Assembly: GCF_020037125.1 (NCBI RefSeq)
Contig: NZ_JAIQDG010000002.1
Location: forward strand, 124,001 to 188,000
From: Myxococcus sp. RHSTA-1-4
Lineage (GTDB): Bacteria > Myxococcota > Myxococcia > Myxococcales > Myxococcaceae
DNA length: 64,000 nt
Direction of reading: 5' to 3'
Part shown: piece by piece, positions 1-10,526 of the stretch
Layout of the letters: each line of letters opens with the position of its first letter
How positions within the stretch are numbered: the stretch's first letter is position 1
Position numbers and translations under genes: made by a program
The notes under the pieces: model-generated
Databases searched by the model: none
What the model was told of the DNA's origin: nothing
What the model saw: the letters and a program-made list of their open reading frames with translations, nothing else

Positions 1-325
1 ACACCTTCTGGAGGACGTGCCGCTCGAACAACTCCAGGGCCTGCGGCTCGCCCCCGGCGCAGGCGCACGCCAGGTACAGGTCGGCGGCGCGGAGTTGATG
101 GAGGGTGTCCGGGGGCGCGCCCTCCTCGGGAAGGTGCCGGGCCAGGTGCCGCAGGAAGTGCTCCGGCGCGAGCTCCACGGAGGGCCACGCCGCCCGGCCC
201 TTCGCGAGGTGCTCCTCCAGCAGCCCCTCCAGTCCCGGCAGGGCCCGCAGCCACTCGTGCCGCTCCGGTGGCGCGTGCGCCAGCAGCAGCGCCGTCAGGG
301 GGCCATGTGTCTCCGGGGACGTCAT
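1..325 (-). CDS. Atypical RNA polymerase sigma factor, N-terminal part (partial)
   Basis: The minus-strand frame opens with ATG at 325 and runs off the window start, so only about the first 108 residues are present. The N-terminus resembles the divergent sigma-70-like factors common in myxobacteria: a Trp-Pro-containing helical head (WPSVELAPEHFLRHLA) followed by ADLYLACACAGGEPQALE, with a Phe-Glu-Arg (FERHVL) stretch matching the start of region 2. These factors are usually encoded beside a Ser/Thr kinase that carries an anti-sigma-like zinc finger, as here. The ATG overlaps the kinase TGA by the ATGA arrangement, so translation is probably coupled. The DNA-binding region 4 lies outside the window, so the call rests on the N-terminal pattern and the neighbour. 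Confidence 0.65.
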   Translation of the reverse strand, partial: MTSPETHGPLTALLLAHAPPERHEWLRALPGLEGLLEEHLAKGRAAWPSVELAPEHFLRHLARHLPEEGAPPDTLHQLRAADLYLACACAGGEPQALELFERHVLQKV

Positions 326-3300
326 CGGACGGCCTCGCTCAGGGTGGGGGAATGCCGGGCCTGCCAGGCCATGACCTCCCTCAGCTCGTTCCGGGTCCGC
401 ATCCCCAGGGCCTCCATCCATCGCCGGGCCTCCTCGGCCAGGGCCATGGCGCGGACCCGCTCCTCGCGCGAGCGCCGCTCCCATAGCGCCCGCGCCAGCA
501 GGAAGGAGACCCGGGCCGCTTCCTTCCGGTCCAGCCGCGCCCGTGCGTCGATGCTCCGCGCGCGCTCCAGCAGCGGCACCGCTTCTTCCGGTGCACCCAG
601 GCCGAGCCGCGCCTCTCCGAGGCACGCGAGGTCCAGCGCTGTGTCCGGACTCTCCGCGCCCTGGGTCTGCTCGTCCTGCTTCAGCGACCGCTCGCAGTGG
701 GTGAGCGCCAGCCGCCATTCGCCCGTGGTCAGCTCCACGCGGGCGAGGTCCCGGAGCACGCCGCCCGCCACCGCGCTGTCCGGGCCGTGCTCCTTCTCCA
801 GCAGCCGCAGGGCGCGCGTCAGGTGCTTGCGCGCCTCGGCGGGGCGGCCCGCGCGCAGGTGGATGAGGCCCAGGTTGCGCAGCGGCATCTCCGCGCGTGG
901 GGTGTCCATGCCCAGGCCGCGCTGGATTCGCTCCAGCGCCTCCTGGTTGTGCGCGAGCGCCTCGTCGAGCTGGTTGGAGTCGTACGACACCATGCCCAGC
1001 CCACCGAGCGCGATGACGGTGCTGGGGTGCTCGGGGCCCTTGCTCCGCTCGAAGATGGCGAGCGCCCGCTGGTAGGACTGGCGGGACGCGTCCAGCCGGC
1101 CCTCGCGCCGCAGAATCACGGCGAGGTTGTTGAGCGGAGCCGCGAGGCTCGGATGGTCCTTGGAGCGCGCGGCCTCCAGCAGGCCCAGGGCGCGCTGGAA
1201 GGTGGCGAGCGCCTCGTCCGTCCTGCCCAGCGCCAGCAGCTCGGTGGCGATGTTGTTGAGGTTGACGGCGAGCACGGGGTGCTCGGGGCTCCACTGGCGC
1301 ACCTGGAGCGCGTTGGCCTCGGCCTGACGGAACAGCTCCAGGGCCTCCGCCGCGCGGAGCTGGCGCGAGCGGACACGTCCCAGCCCGGCGAGGAGGTACG
1401 TGGTGCGCAGGCGCTCGGGCCCCGCCACCTTCCGGGACAGCGCCAGCCCCTGTGTGTACTCCGCCTCCGCCTCGTCCAGCTTGCCTTGCAACAGGAGCAG
1501 CCCGCCCATGCGCAGGTGCAGGTCGATGGCGATGCCCGGGAAGCGCTCGCGTCCCAGCCGCTCCACGGCGGCGCGGGCGTGGTGGACCAGCCGGTTGGCC
1601 TCGTCCAGCCGCGCCATCTGGTCTCCCGCCACCCAGAGGAGGAGAATCCAGACGCGCGCCACCGTCTCGTCGTCGCGCCCGGACTCGGCGGCCCACAGCG
1701 CCTTGTAGAGGAGCTCCTCCGCCTCCTTGAGCTTGCCGGTGAGGCCGTGGAGGTGTCCGTGCAGGGTGAGCACCTCGGCCTCCAGGGGGCGGTAGTCGAG
1801 CCCCTGGAGGTCCTGGAGCAGGGCGGTGGTGACCTCCAGGGCCGCGGCGTGGTTGCCCGTGTCGAGGCGGGCCTTCGCCTCGGCCAGCCGGCGCCGGGCC
1901 GCGTCCACGCGCGGGCGCAGGGCGTCCGGAGGCTGGGGCCGGGTGGTGAGCGCGGACGCGTCCCCGCACGCGGAGATTCCCTCGAGCGCGGCCACCATCT
2001 GCGGCGCGTTCTGCACCGTCTGCGCGTCGGCCTTCTCCAGCACGTCGGTGACGGCGGCCAGGTGCCACAGCCGGGAGTCCAGGCACGCCGCCGTCTGCCA
2101 CGAGGCGACAGGCGCATCCCGCTCCGCCAGGCACGAATCCGTGCGCAGCGAGCGCCACGCGGAGGCCTGTGCATCCAGCATGGTGGAGACCGCCTCCCAG
2201 GCGGAGGACGCGTAGGGCTTGCCGGTGGCGAGGAAGGCCGCGTGGATGCGCTCGCGCCGCTCGGGGCTCCAGACGGTGGAGAGCTTCTCCGCCTCCTGCG
2301 CGCAGCGCGCCTCGCGCCGGTGCGCCACCACGTAGCCCGCCGCCAGTCCCAGCAGGCTGGCGGCGGCGGTGGAGGTGGCCACCCAGGCGCGGATGCGCGG
2401 GGCCCGCGAGGGCGCCAGCTCCGCCAGCAGGGCGTCCATGGAGGGGAAGCGCTCCTCCGGCCTCGCGCGCAGCCCGCGCAGCACCGCCCGCCGCACCCGC
2501 GCGGGCACCTTCACCTCGCGCTCCGGTGGGCGCACACGGCCTTCCCGCGCGGCGCGTCCCAGCTCCTCCAGGCTGCCGCCCCCGAAGGGGCGCACGCCGT
2601 GGAGGGCCTCGTAGAGGGCGACGCAGAAGCTGAACTGGTCCGACAGCGCGTCCACGCCGTGGCCCTGCTGCTGCTCCGGCGCCATGTACGCCGGCGTGCC
2701 CACCAGCGCGCCCGTGCGCGTCAGCGGCGAGGGCGCGCCCGGGGCGCGCGGCGGGGACTCGGAGGGGCTCCGGGGCCTCGGCCACCGGTTGGACGGGCGC
2801 GCGAGCCCGAAGTCCGTCACCCGCGCGCGGCCATCCTGTCCGACGAGGACGTTGGCGGGCTTGAAGTCGCGGTGCACCAGCCCCGCGGCGTGCGCGGCGG
2901 CCAGTCCCTTCCCGGCATCGCGGAAGACGCGCAGCACCTCCTCCGGCGAGCGCGGCTGCTTCAGCCACTCGGAGAGGGTGGTGCCCTCCACCAGCTCCAG
3001 GGCCAGGAAGACGCGGTCGTCACACACGCCCACGTCGTGCACGGTGACGACGTTGGGGTGCGCGAGCCGGGCCAGCGCCTGGGCCTCGCGCAGGAGCCGC
3101 ACCCGCAGCTCCTCCACGTGGCGGTCTCCCGGACGCAGCAGCTTGAGGGCCACCTGCCGGTCCAGCTCCGGGTCATACGCCGCGTACACCTCGCCCATGG
3201 CACCGCGGCCGATGCGCTCCAGGACCACGTACCGGGCCAGGGTGGCGCCCTGGGCCAGCGGGGCCCGCTCCTCGCCGGCGTCCGGCACGCCCTCCGTGGA

Positions 3301-3432
3301 GCTGGCCCCCAGGGCCACCAGCTCCTGGCAGCGCTCGCAGCCCTCCACGTGGGCCAGGACGAGCGCCCGCTGCGCCTCGGGCAGCAGTCCCTCGAGGAAG
3401 TCGCTCAGGGTCGTCTCGCTCGGGCACTCCAT
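322..3432 (-). CDS. Membrane Ser/Thr protein kinase with N-terminal zinc-finger (anti-sigma-like) and C-terminal TPR domain
   Basis: A 1036-residue Hanks-type kinase. Residues 1-40 hold a putative zinc-finger HxxxCxxC (H28, C32, C35) as in zf-HC2 anti-sigma factors. The kinase domain spans about 68-340 with the glycine loop GRGAMGEVY, catalytic Lys97 (VALK), HRDFKPAN (about 187-194), DFG 207-209 and GTPAYMAPEQ, so it should be active. A basic/proline insert sits between DFG and APE. One membrane segment lies at about 350-371, followed by a long helical region with several TPR-like repeats that would be extracytoplasmic. The gene overlaps the downstream sigma-factor gene by four bases. The likely role is signal-dependent phosphorylation and control of that sigma factor; the partner assignment is inferred from coupling. 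Confidence 0.88.
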   Translation of the reverse strand: MECPSETTLSDFLEGLLPEAQRALVLAHVEGCERCQELVALGASSTEGVPDAGEERAPLAQGATLARYVVLERIGRGAMGEVYAAYDPELDRQVALKLLRPGDRHVEELRVRLLREAQALARLAHPNVVTVHDVGVCDDRVFLALELVEGTTLSEWLKQPRSPEEVLRVFRDAGKGLAAAHAAGLVHRDFKPANVLVGQDGRARVTDFGLARPSNRWPRPRSPSESPPRAPGAPSPLTRTGALVGTPAYMAPEQQQGHGVDALSDQFSFCVALYEALHGVRPFGGGSLEELGRAAREGRVRPPEREVKVPARVRRAVLRGLRARPEERFPSMDALLAELAPSRAPRIRAWVATSTAAASLLGLAAGYVVAHRREARCAQEAEKLSTVWSPERRERIHAAFLATGKPYASSAWEAVSTMLDAQASAWRSLRTDSCLAERDAPVASWQTAACLDSRLWHLAAVTDVLEKADAQTVQNAPQMVAALEGISACGDASALTTRPQPPDALRPRVDAARRRLAEAKARLDTGNHAAALEVTTALLQDLQGLDYRPLEAEVLTLHGHLHGLTGKLKEAEELLYKALWAAESGRDDETVARVWILLLWVAGDQMARLDEANRLVHHARAAVERLGRERFPGIAIDLHLRMGGLLLLQGKLDEAEAEYTQGLALSRKVAGPERLRTTYLLAGLGRVRSRQLRAAEALELFRQAEANALQVRQWSPEHPVLAVNLNNIATELLALGRTDEALATFQRALGLLEAARSKDHPSLAAPLNNLAVILRREGRLDASRQSYQRALAIFERSKGPEHPSTVIALGGLGMVSYDSNQLDEALAHNQEALERIQRGLGMDTPRAEMPLRNLGLIHLRAGRPAEARKHLTRALRLLEKEHGPDSAVAGGVLRDLARVELTTGEWRLALTHCERSLKQDEQTQGAESPDTALDLACLGEARLGLGAPEEAVPLLERARSIDARARLDRKEAARVSFLLARALWERRSREERVRAMALAEEARRWMEALGMRTRNELREVMAWQARHSPTLSEAVR

Positions 3433-3513
3433 GGGGAGGGCGAGCGTAGCAAAATCCCGATTTTCTCTCCTTTTCGCGAACTCTGTTAGGGAGGGTCCAA
3501 TCCACCCCGAGGC

Positions 3514-4332
3514 TCACGCCGCGGCGCGCGCCCGGAGCTTCGCGAAGAGGTCCGGCGGCATGGCGGCGTCACCCAGCCGGTGGTCGGGGGAGACGGCCTC
3601 GCCGTGGAAGTCGCTGCCGGAGGTGGGCACCAGGTCGAACTCCTTCGCCAGCGCGAGGTACTTCTGCCGCACGCTGGGGTTGTGGTCCGAGTGCAGCACC
3701 TCCAGCCCGGCCAGGCCCGCCTTCGCCAGCGCGCGAATCTCCAGCCGCTCCATGCGCGACGAGCCCGGGTGCGCCAGGGTGGCGGTGCCGCCCGCCTTGC
3801 GGATGAGGCGGATGGCCTCCGCGCCGTCCAGCTTGTAGCGGTCCACCCAGGCCGCGCCCCGCGTCCCGAGGAAGCGGTCGAAGGCCTCCTTCATGTCCAC
3901 CGCCCAGCCCTTCTCCACCAGCACCCGCGCCAGGTGGGGCCGGCCGAGCTGTGCGTCGCCCGCCACCGCGAGCACCTGCTCCATCCGCACCGGGTAGCCG
4001 AGCTGCCGCATCCGCTCCACCATGGCCACCATCCGCCGCTCGCGCTCCTCGCGCAGCCGCTCGGAGAAGCGGGCGATGTCCTCGTCGTCCGGCCGCAGGA
4101 AGTGGCCCAGGATGTGGACCTCGCGCCCGTGGATGAAGGCGGACAGCTCGATGCCCGGCACCAGCTCCACCCCGTGGGCGCCTGCCGCCTTCGCGGCCTC
4201 TTCCAGCCCCGCTACCGTGTCGTGGTCCGTCACCGCCAGCACCGTCACCCCGGCCGCCGCCGCCCGCGCCAGCAGCTCCGACGGCGGGTACTGCCCGTCG
4301 CTGGCGGTGGTGTGCGAGTGGAGGTCAATCAC
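3514..4332 (-). CDS. PHP-domain phosphoesterase (RNase AM / YciV-TrpH family)
   Basis: The 272-residue protein begins with the PHP metal-binding signature DLHSHTTASDG and continues with VTDHDTVAG and GIELSAF, the conserved motifs of the PHP fold. Further ligands appear in HPGSSRM and, near the C-terminus, SGSDFHGE. Length and motif order match the YciV/RNase AM group, which hydrolyses 3',5'-bisphosphonucleotides or trims RNA 5' ends; the exact substrate cannot be read from the sequence. It lies 81 bp upstream of the kinase gene on the same strand and may be a separate transcription unit. A perfect inverted repeat sits about 27 bp upstream of its start codon. Confidence 0.87.
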   Translation of the reverse strand: MIDLHSHTTASDGQYPPSELLARAAAAGVTVLAVTDHDTVAGLEEAAKAAGAHGVELVPGIELSAFIHGREVHILGHFLRPDDEDIARFSERLREERERRMVAMVERMRQLGYPVRMEQVLAVAGDAQLGRPHLARVLVEKGWAVDMKEAFDRFLGTRGAAWVDRYKLDGAEAIRLIRKAGGTATLAHPGSSRMERLEIRALAKAGLAGLEVLHSDHNPSVRQKYLALAKEFDLVPTSGSDFHGEAVSPDHRLGDAAMPPDLFAKLRARAAA

Positions 4333-4358
4333 GACAGGGCTCCCAGGCGAGCGGTGGA

Positions 4359-4376
4359 AGTCACCGCGAGGTGACT
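4359..4376. promoter_or_regulatory. Inverted repeat between divergent genes (possible operator)
   Basis: AGTCACC-GCGA-GGTGACT is a perfect 7-bp inverted repeat in the 117-bp gap between the divergent PHP gene and the small hypothetical gene at 4450. Position and symmetry suit a dimeric regulator site, but no factor is identified and chance occurrence is possible. Confidence 0.3.
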
Positions 4377-4449
4377 GTGCTCGGTTTCATACCAACTTAA
4401 GCGGTCGGGGATTCGGCCGCATGGAGTCCGGGCCTACAGTGGCCGGCCT

Positions 4450-4743
4450 ATGGGCAAGAAGAACGATACGACCATCGAGAACCGGGTGTACCTCTTCGAG
4501 TCTCTGGCCAGCGCCTACGTCTCCGCCGCCTCCGAGGAGCTGGGCTCCGACGAGCCGGCCATCCGCGAGCGCGCGCGCCGGGCCCTGGCGGAGCTGGCCT
4601 TCGTGTCCTGTGTGGTGTCGGACACAGCCCACCTGTCCGCCGAGCAGGTGAGGGACCGGGTGCTGGGCCTGCCGGAGTCCGCCGCCACACCGGACGACAC
4701 AGCGGGTAACGGCGGGAACACCGGCGGGAAGCGGAACAAGTAG
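4450..4743 (+). CDS. Small hypothetical protein
   Basis: A 97-residue soluble, acidic, helical protein: the body (about 1-80) reads as two or three amphipathic helices (IENRVYLFESLASAYVSAAS, then ERARRALAELAF), followed by a Gly/Asn/Thr-rich tail. No membrane segment or signal peptide. I do not recognise a family. It is 57 bp upstream of the deoxyhypusine-synthase-like gene on the same strand and could be co-transcribed with it. No clear Shine-Dalgarno precedes the ATG, but the frame shows myxobacterial codon bias and no competing gene. Confidence 0.6.
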   Translation: MGKKNDTTIENRVYLFESLASAYVSAASEELGSDEPAIRERARRALAELAFVSCVVSDTAHLSAEQVRDRVLGLPESAATPDDTAGNGGNTGGKRNK

Positions 4744-4800
4744 CGCCGGGGGCACAGGCAGCGCTCCCCTTGGCTGGCCGGCGGTGGTATGTGCCGCGCC

Positions 4801-6024
4801 ATGGCCAAGACCTCCTCGAACCCGAAGAAGTCCCTGCGCGCCGCGTACTCCGGAGCGCGCAAGGCGGATCCGCGTCCCATCACCGGCAGGGAGAAGCCGT
4901 CGGAGCTGCTCGCCCACGCCTTCAGCGCCTACGTGGGCCGCCAGGAGCGCACGGCCTTCGAGCTGATGTCGCAGTCCATGGAGCAGGACGCCTCCATCTT
5001 CCTCACCCTGTCCGGCGCCATGACGCCCGCGGGCCTGCACCAGAGCTGCCTGATTCCCCTCATCGAGAAGGGCGTCATCTCCGCCATCACCACCACCGGC
5101 GCCAACCTCTACCACGACGCCCACCGCATCATCGGCCACGCCATCCGCGAGGTGAACCCCAACGCGGGCGACCTCCAGTACCGGCTGGCGCGCATCATCC
5201 GCATCTACGACCTGGGCTTCTGGGAGGAGGCGCTGCTCGACACCGACCGGCTCTTCTCCGCCATCATCCGCGGCCCCGAGTTCCAGCGGAAGATGACCAC
5301 CCCCGAGTTCCACTTCCTGCTCGGCAAGGCCATCTACCAGATTGAGAAGAAGCTCGGCGTGAAGCAGCCGTCGCTCTTGTCCACCTGCTACAAGCACGCG
5401 GTGCCCATCTGGGTGGGCGCGGTGCAGGACGGCTCCATCTTCCTCAACATCGTCAAGCTCAAGCGCCTGCTCGGCCCCGAGTTCAAGTTCGAGCTCGACA
5501 TCAACGACGACGTCTACTCCATGGCCGCCATGCAGCACTTCTGCCGGCACAACGGCAGCAAGCGGCTGGCCATCTGGATTCTGGGCGGCGGCGTGCCCAA
5601 GAACTACACGCTGCAGGGCGAGCCGCTGCTGGACCAGATCCTCAACGTCCCGACGACGGGCTTCGACATCGACGTGCAGTTCTGCGTGGACCCGGTGGAC
5701 AACGGCGCGCTGTCGAGCTGCCCGGCCGGTGAGGGCCACACCTGGGGCAAGGTGTCCGTGGAGGCGGTGGAGACCGGCTCCGTCTACGTGCACACCGACG
5801 TGACGGCGGTGTTCCCCTGGCTGACGCACGCGCTCCTCAGTGACTCGAAGAACAAGCGCAAGCCGATGCGGCTGATGGACCGGCTGGCGGACGCGGTGGC
5901 CTTCCTGGACGCGGACGTGCAGAAGCGCCGCAAGTCGCTGATGAAGACGCTGGACTGGAGCGTGGAGGACGCCGAGCCCTCCACCGAGTCCGACGCCGCG
6001 AAGCACGACGCGTTCGTCCGCTGA
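4801..6024 (+). CDS. Deoxyhypusine synthase family protein
   Basis: About 407 residues, soluble. It matches the deoxyhypusine/homospermidine synthase fold: TTGANLYHD for NAD binding, ILGGGVPKN in the centre, and GHTWGKVSVEA, which corresponds to the WGK segment holding the active-site lysine of eukaryotic enzymes (Lys317 from this start). Bacteria lack eIF5A, so the real acceptor is unknown; known bacterial relatives transfer the aminobutyl group of spermidine to small amines. The start at 4801 (MAKTSSNP) is preferred; an in-frame ATG at 4789 would add four residues, and neither has a good ribosome binding site. Arginine decarboxylase lies nearby on the other strand, fitting a polyamine role by inference. 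Confidence 0.88.
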   Translation: MAKTSSNPKKSLRAAYSGARKADPRPITGREKPSELLAHAFSAYVGRQERTAFELMSQSMEQDASIFLTLSGAMTPAGLHQSCLIPLIEKGVISAITTTGANLYHDAHRIIGHAIREVNPNAGDLQYRLARIIRIYDLGFWEEALLDTDRLFSAIIRGPEFQRKMTTPEFHFLLGKAIYQIEKKLGVKQPSLLSTCYKHAVPIWVGAVQDGSIFLNIVKLKRLLGPEFKFELDINDDVYSMAAMQHFCRHNGSKRLAIWILGGGVPKNYTLQGEPLLDQILNVPTTGFDIDVQFCVDPVDNGALSSCPAGEGHTWGKVSVEAVETGSVYVHTDVTAVFPWLTHALLSDSKNKRKPMRLMDRLADAVAFLDADVQKRRKSLMKTLDWSVEDAEPSTESDAAKHDAFVR

Positions 6025-6054
6025 CCCGCTGAACATCTCCCGAGGACCCCCGAC

Positions 6055-6489
6055 ATGAGCCAGCCGCAGCCGCCCGCCACGGGCGTGGTGATGACCCTGG
6101 TCAGCCAGCCGCAGTTCAAGACGCAGCTCACCCACGGCCCGTCCGGCACGGTGGCCGCCACGGAGGCGCCGCGCGACAACGGCGGCACCGGCGGAAGCTT
6201 CTCGCCCACGGACCTGGTGGGCGCGGCGCTGCTGTCCTGCGCGGTGACGACCATGCACCTGTTCGCCTCGCGCGAGGGGATTGCGCTGGGCGAGGTGCGC
6301 GGCCGCGTGGAGAAGCGGATGACGCCGCCCCCGCGCCGCATCGGCGAGCTGGTGGTGGACCTCCAGATGCCGGCGGGCCTGTCCGCCGAGCAGCGCGCCC
6401 GGCTGGAGCAGATTGGCCGCGAGTGCCCCGTCGCCCGCAGCCTCCACCCGGACGTGAAGCTGCCCATGACGTTCAGCTACCCGGACTGA
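6055..6489 (+). CDS. OsmC/Ohr-family thiol peroxidase-like protein
   Basis: The 144-residue protein has the OsmC pattern: a GGSFSPTDLVGAALLSC segment with a first cysteine at 62 and GRECPVARSL with a second cysteine at 124, the two redox-active thiols of the family. OsmC/Ohr proteins reduce organic hydroperoxides in the cytoplasm with lipoyl or thiol donors. A GAGGA ribosome binding site precedes the ATG. It follows the deoxyhypusine-synthase-like gene by 30 bp and is probably co-transcribed; the subgroup within OsmC cannot be fixed by eye. Confidence 0.85.
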   Translation: MSQPQPPATGVVMTLVSQPQFKTQLTHGPSGTVAATEAPRDNGGTGGSFSPTDLVGAALLSCAVTTMHLFASREGIALGEVRGRVEKRMTPPPRRIGELVVDLQMPAGLSAEQRARLEQIGRECPVARSLHPDVKLPMTFSYPD

Positions 6490-6604
6490 GGGGAGGCCGG
6501 GCCGCCCGCCCGCCCTCCAGGAAGGCCTCCTGACCGCTGCTGTCGGGAGGCCGGCCCATGGCCACCCTCCCAGCTTGCGGAGTCCCGCAACCGGAGGGCA
6601 CGGC

Positions 6605-7132
6605 ATGGACGCGAAGCGGCTGGGCATCTACCTCAATGACCACCTCGCGGGCTCCGTGGGGGGCCTCGAGCTGGCGATTCGCACGGAGCGGGAGAACCGC
6701 AGCAACCCGGTGGGCCGCTACCTGGCGGTGTTCATCCCCGAGCTGCGGGAGGACCAGTCCTCCCTGAAGTCCGTGATGAAGGCGCTGGAGCTGAAGGAGG
6801 ACCCGCTCAAGGCGCGCGCCGCGTGGGCGTCCGAGAAGCTCGGCCGGCTCAAGCTCAATGGCTCACTCGTCCGCTACTCCCCGCTGAGCCGGCTGGTGGA
6901 GCTGGAGGGCCTGTGCATGGCCTCCGAGGGCCGGCTGTCGCTGTGGCGCACGCTGGCGCGGCTGTCGGGGAAGGACGTGCGCCTGGCCGGCTTCGACTTC
7001 GAGGCGCTCATCGCCCGGGGCGAGGCGCAGCTCGATGCCCTCCGGCACCTGCGCGCCCGGGCCGCGGACGTGGCCTTCGCCGACGAGCCCACCGCCTTCG
7101 GCACCGGTGAGGTCATCATCGCCAACCTTTGA
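6605..7132 (+). CDS. Hypothetical protein
   Basis: A 175-residue soluble protein, mostly helical, beginning MDAKRLGIYLNDHLAG. It contains repeated charged helices (ERENRSNPVGRYLAVFIPEL; LKSVMKALELKEDPLKARA) and no membrane segment, signal peptide or cysteine pairs. The ATG at 6605 is chosen because a GGAGGG ribosome binding site lies about 8 bp upstream; a TTG at 6575 in the same frame lacks one. I do not recognise a named domain; a helical protein contacting a partner is a guess. It is followed at once by a strong terminator shared with convergent speA. Confidence 0.7.
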   Translation: MDAKRLGIYLNDHLAGSVGGLELAIRTERENRSNPVGRYLAVFIPELREDQSSLKSVMKALELKEDPLKARAAWASEKLGRLKLNGSLVRYSPLSRLVELEGLCMASEGRLSLWRTLARLSGKDVRLAGFDFEALIARGEAQLDALRHLRARAADVAFADEPTAFGTGEVIIANL

Positions 7133-7138
7133 AAAGAG

Positions 7139-7178
7139 GAAGCCCCCTGGCGCCTCGGGGAGGCGGGCAGGGGGCTTC
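7139..7178. terminator. Bidirectional terminator hairpin between convergent genes
   Basis: GAAGCCCCCTG (7139-7149) pairs perfectly with CAGGGGGCTTC (7168-7178), an 11-bp stem whose 18-nt loop contains a small GCCT/AGGC inner stem. It sits between the ends of the hypothetical gene (7132) and speA (7218). There is an A-run (AAAAG) on the left side but no long T tract on the right. Confidence 0.75.
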
Positions 7179-7217
7179 ATTCATTCAGCGCGAGGCTTCA
7201 GGGCGCCTTGGGTGCGC

Positions 7218-9227
<2,010 letters not shown>

Positions 9228-9291
9228 CGGCGTCTCGAGGCTCCCACGGAAAAAAGGGGTGGACTCCCGTGAACAACGGAAGGGCGCGGGA

Positions 9292-9318
9292 ACTATAGGA
9301 AAGCCCCCTCATATTCAA
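9292..9318 (-). promoter_or_regulatory. Candidate sigma70-type promoter for speA
   Basis: On the minus strand TTGAAT (9318-9313) is followed after 15 bp by TATAGT (9297-9292), about 65 bp upstream of the speA start codon. The spacer is short for a vegetative promoter. A GCCTGCC/GGCAGGC inverted repeat (9324-9346) lies just upstream. Prediction from sequence only. Confidence 0.4.
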
Positions 9319-9454
9319 CAGTCGCCTGCCGGGAGGTCAGGCAGGCTGCCCCGCTCCCGGGCGGGCGTCTCTGCTCTCCCGGGCCGGCCTTCCATTCAAT
9401 TCCTACCCTTTCCGCGAGGCTCAGGGAGGACGCGTGGACAGAAGGGGAGGGTAC

Positions 9455-10525
9455 ATGGAGTCGTCCGCACGCAGGGAAGACGCGGTGCTGACCCCGAGGG
9501 AGATCTACGAGCGGTTGGACCGCTTCGTCATTGGCCAGGATGCCGCCAAGCGAGCGGTCGCCATCGCCGCTCACAACCACCTCAAGCGCATCCAGGCGCG
9601 GCGGTCGCGGAGGCAGTCTCTCATCAAGAAGTCGAACATCCTGCTGATGGGGCCCACGGGCAGCGGCAAGACGCACATCGCCCGCAACCTCGCGGACATC
9701 CTTCATGTCCCATTCACCACCGTGGACGCAACCGAGTACACGGAGGCCGGCTACTACGGCAAAGACGTGGAGGTGATGGTCTCCGACCTCCTCTTCAAGG
9801 CGAACCACTCGGTGGAGGACACCCAGCGGGGCATCATCTTCATCGACGAGGTGGACAAGATTGCCCGGCGCTCCCAGGGCGCGCGCAACGGAGCGGGCAG
9901 CCGCGACATTGGCGGCGAGGGCGTGCAGCAGGCGCTGCTGAAGCTGCTGGAGGGCCGCGAGGTGTACGTGCCCCTCAACGTCACCCAGTCCTGGAACAAG
10001 AGCGACTTCGTCCAGGTGGACACGCGCGACATCCTCTTCATCTGCGCCGGGACGTTCAGCGATCTGCACGACTCCGGCGACGAGGGCGGCCGGGCCATGG
10101 GCTTCGGGGCCGAGGAGGCGGCGAAGCGCTCGCGCAAGCGCATCACCACGAAGCAGCTCGTGGACTTCGGGATGCTGGCGGAGTTCCTCGGCCGCCTGCC
10201 GGTGGTGGTGCAGCTGGAGAAGCTGGGCGAGGCGGAGCTCATCCGCGTGCTGACGGAGCCGCCCGACTCCATCGTCCGCGAGTTCCGCGAGCTGCTGTCC
10301 ATGGACGACATCGAGCTGGAGTTCACCGACGGCGGGCTGCGCGAGGTGGTGCGCTACTCGGTGGACCGGGGCCTGGGGGCCCGCGGGCTGCGCTCCATCC
10401 TGGAGTTCGTCATGGCGGACATCATGTTCGAGGCCCCCGAGCGGCGGCGCCGCCACGTCGAGGTGGACGCGGACTTCGTGCGCCAGCGGCTGGCGGGGCT
10501 GGACTCGGCCCAGGTGGGGGTGTGA
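9455..10525 (+). CDS. ClpX-like AAA+ unfoldase lacking the zinc-binding domain
   Basis: About 356 residues. The N-terminus begins directly at the AAA+ module (LTPREIYERLDRFVIGQD), with Walker A GPTGSGKT, Walker B IIFIDEVDKIA, GEGVQQALLKLLEG, sensor region GRLPVVVQLEKL and GARGLRSILEFVMADIMF. The small domain is ClpX-like, while the opening residues also recall HslU. The ClpX zinc finger is absent, yet a MGFGAE segment corresponds to the ClpP-docking IGF loop, so it may still recruit ClpP. A GTG at 9434 is an alternative start; both starts have GGAGG four bases upstream. It is likely a second, specialised ClpX paralogue. It ends one base from the convergent CvpA-like gene. Confidence 0.85.
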   Translation: MESSARREDAVLTPREIYERLDRFVIGQDAAKRAVAIAAHNHLKRIQARRSRRQSLIKKSNILLMGPTGSGKTHIARNLADILHVPFTTVDATEYTEAGYYGKDVEVMVSDLLFKANHSVEDTQRGIIFIDEVDKIARRSQGARNGAGSRDIGGEGVQQALLKLLEGREVYVPLNVTQSWNKSDFVQVDTRDILFICAGTFSDLHDSGDEGGRAMGFGAEEAAKRSRKRITTKQLVDFGMLAEFLGRLPVVVQLEKLGEAELIRVLTEPPDSIVREFRELLSMDDIELEFTDGGLREVVRYSVDRGLGARGLRSILEFVMADIMFEAPERRRRHVEVDADFVRQRLAGLDSAQVGV

Positions 10526-10526
10526 G

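Noticed and set aside
697..3489. Long plus-strand open frame (930 codons) opposite the Ser/Thr kinase
   Set aside because: It is a mirror of GC-rich kinase codons, rich in Arg/Gly/Gln/Leu with no domain or ribosome binding site.
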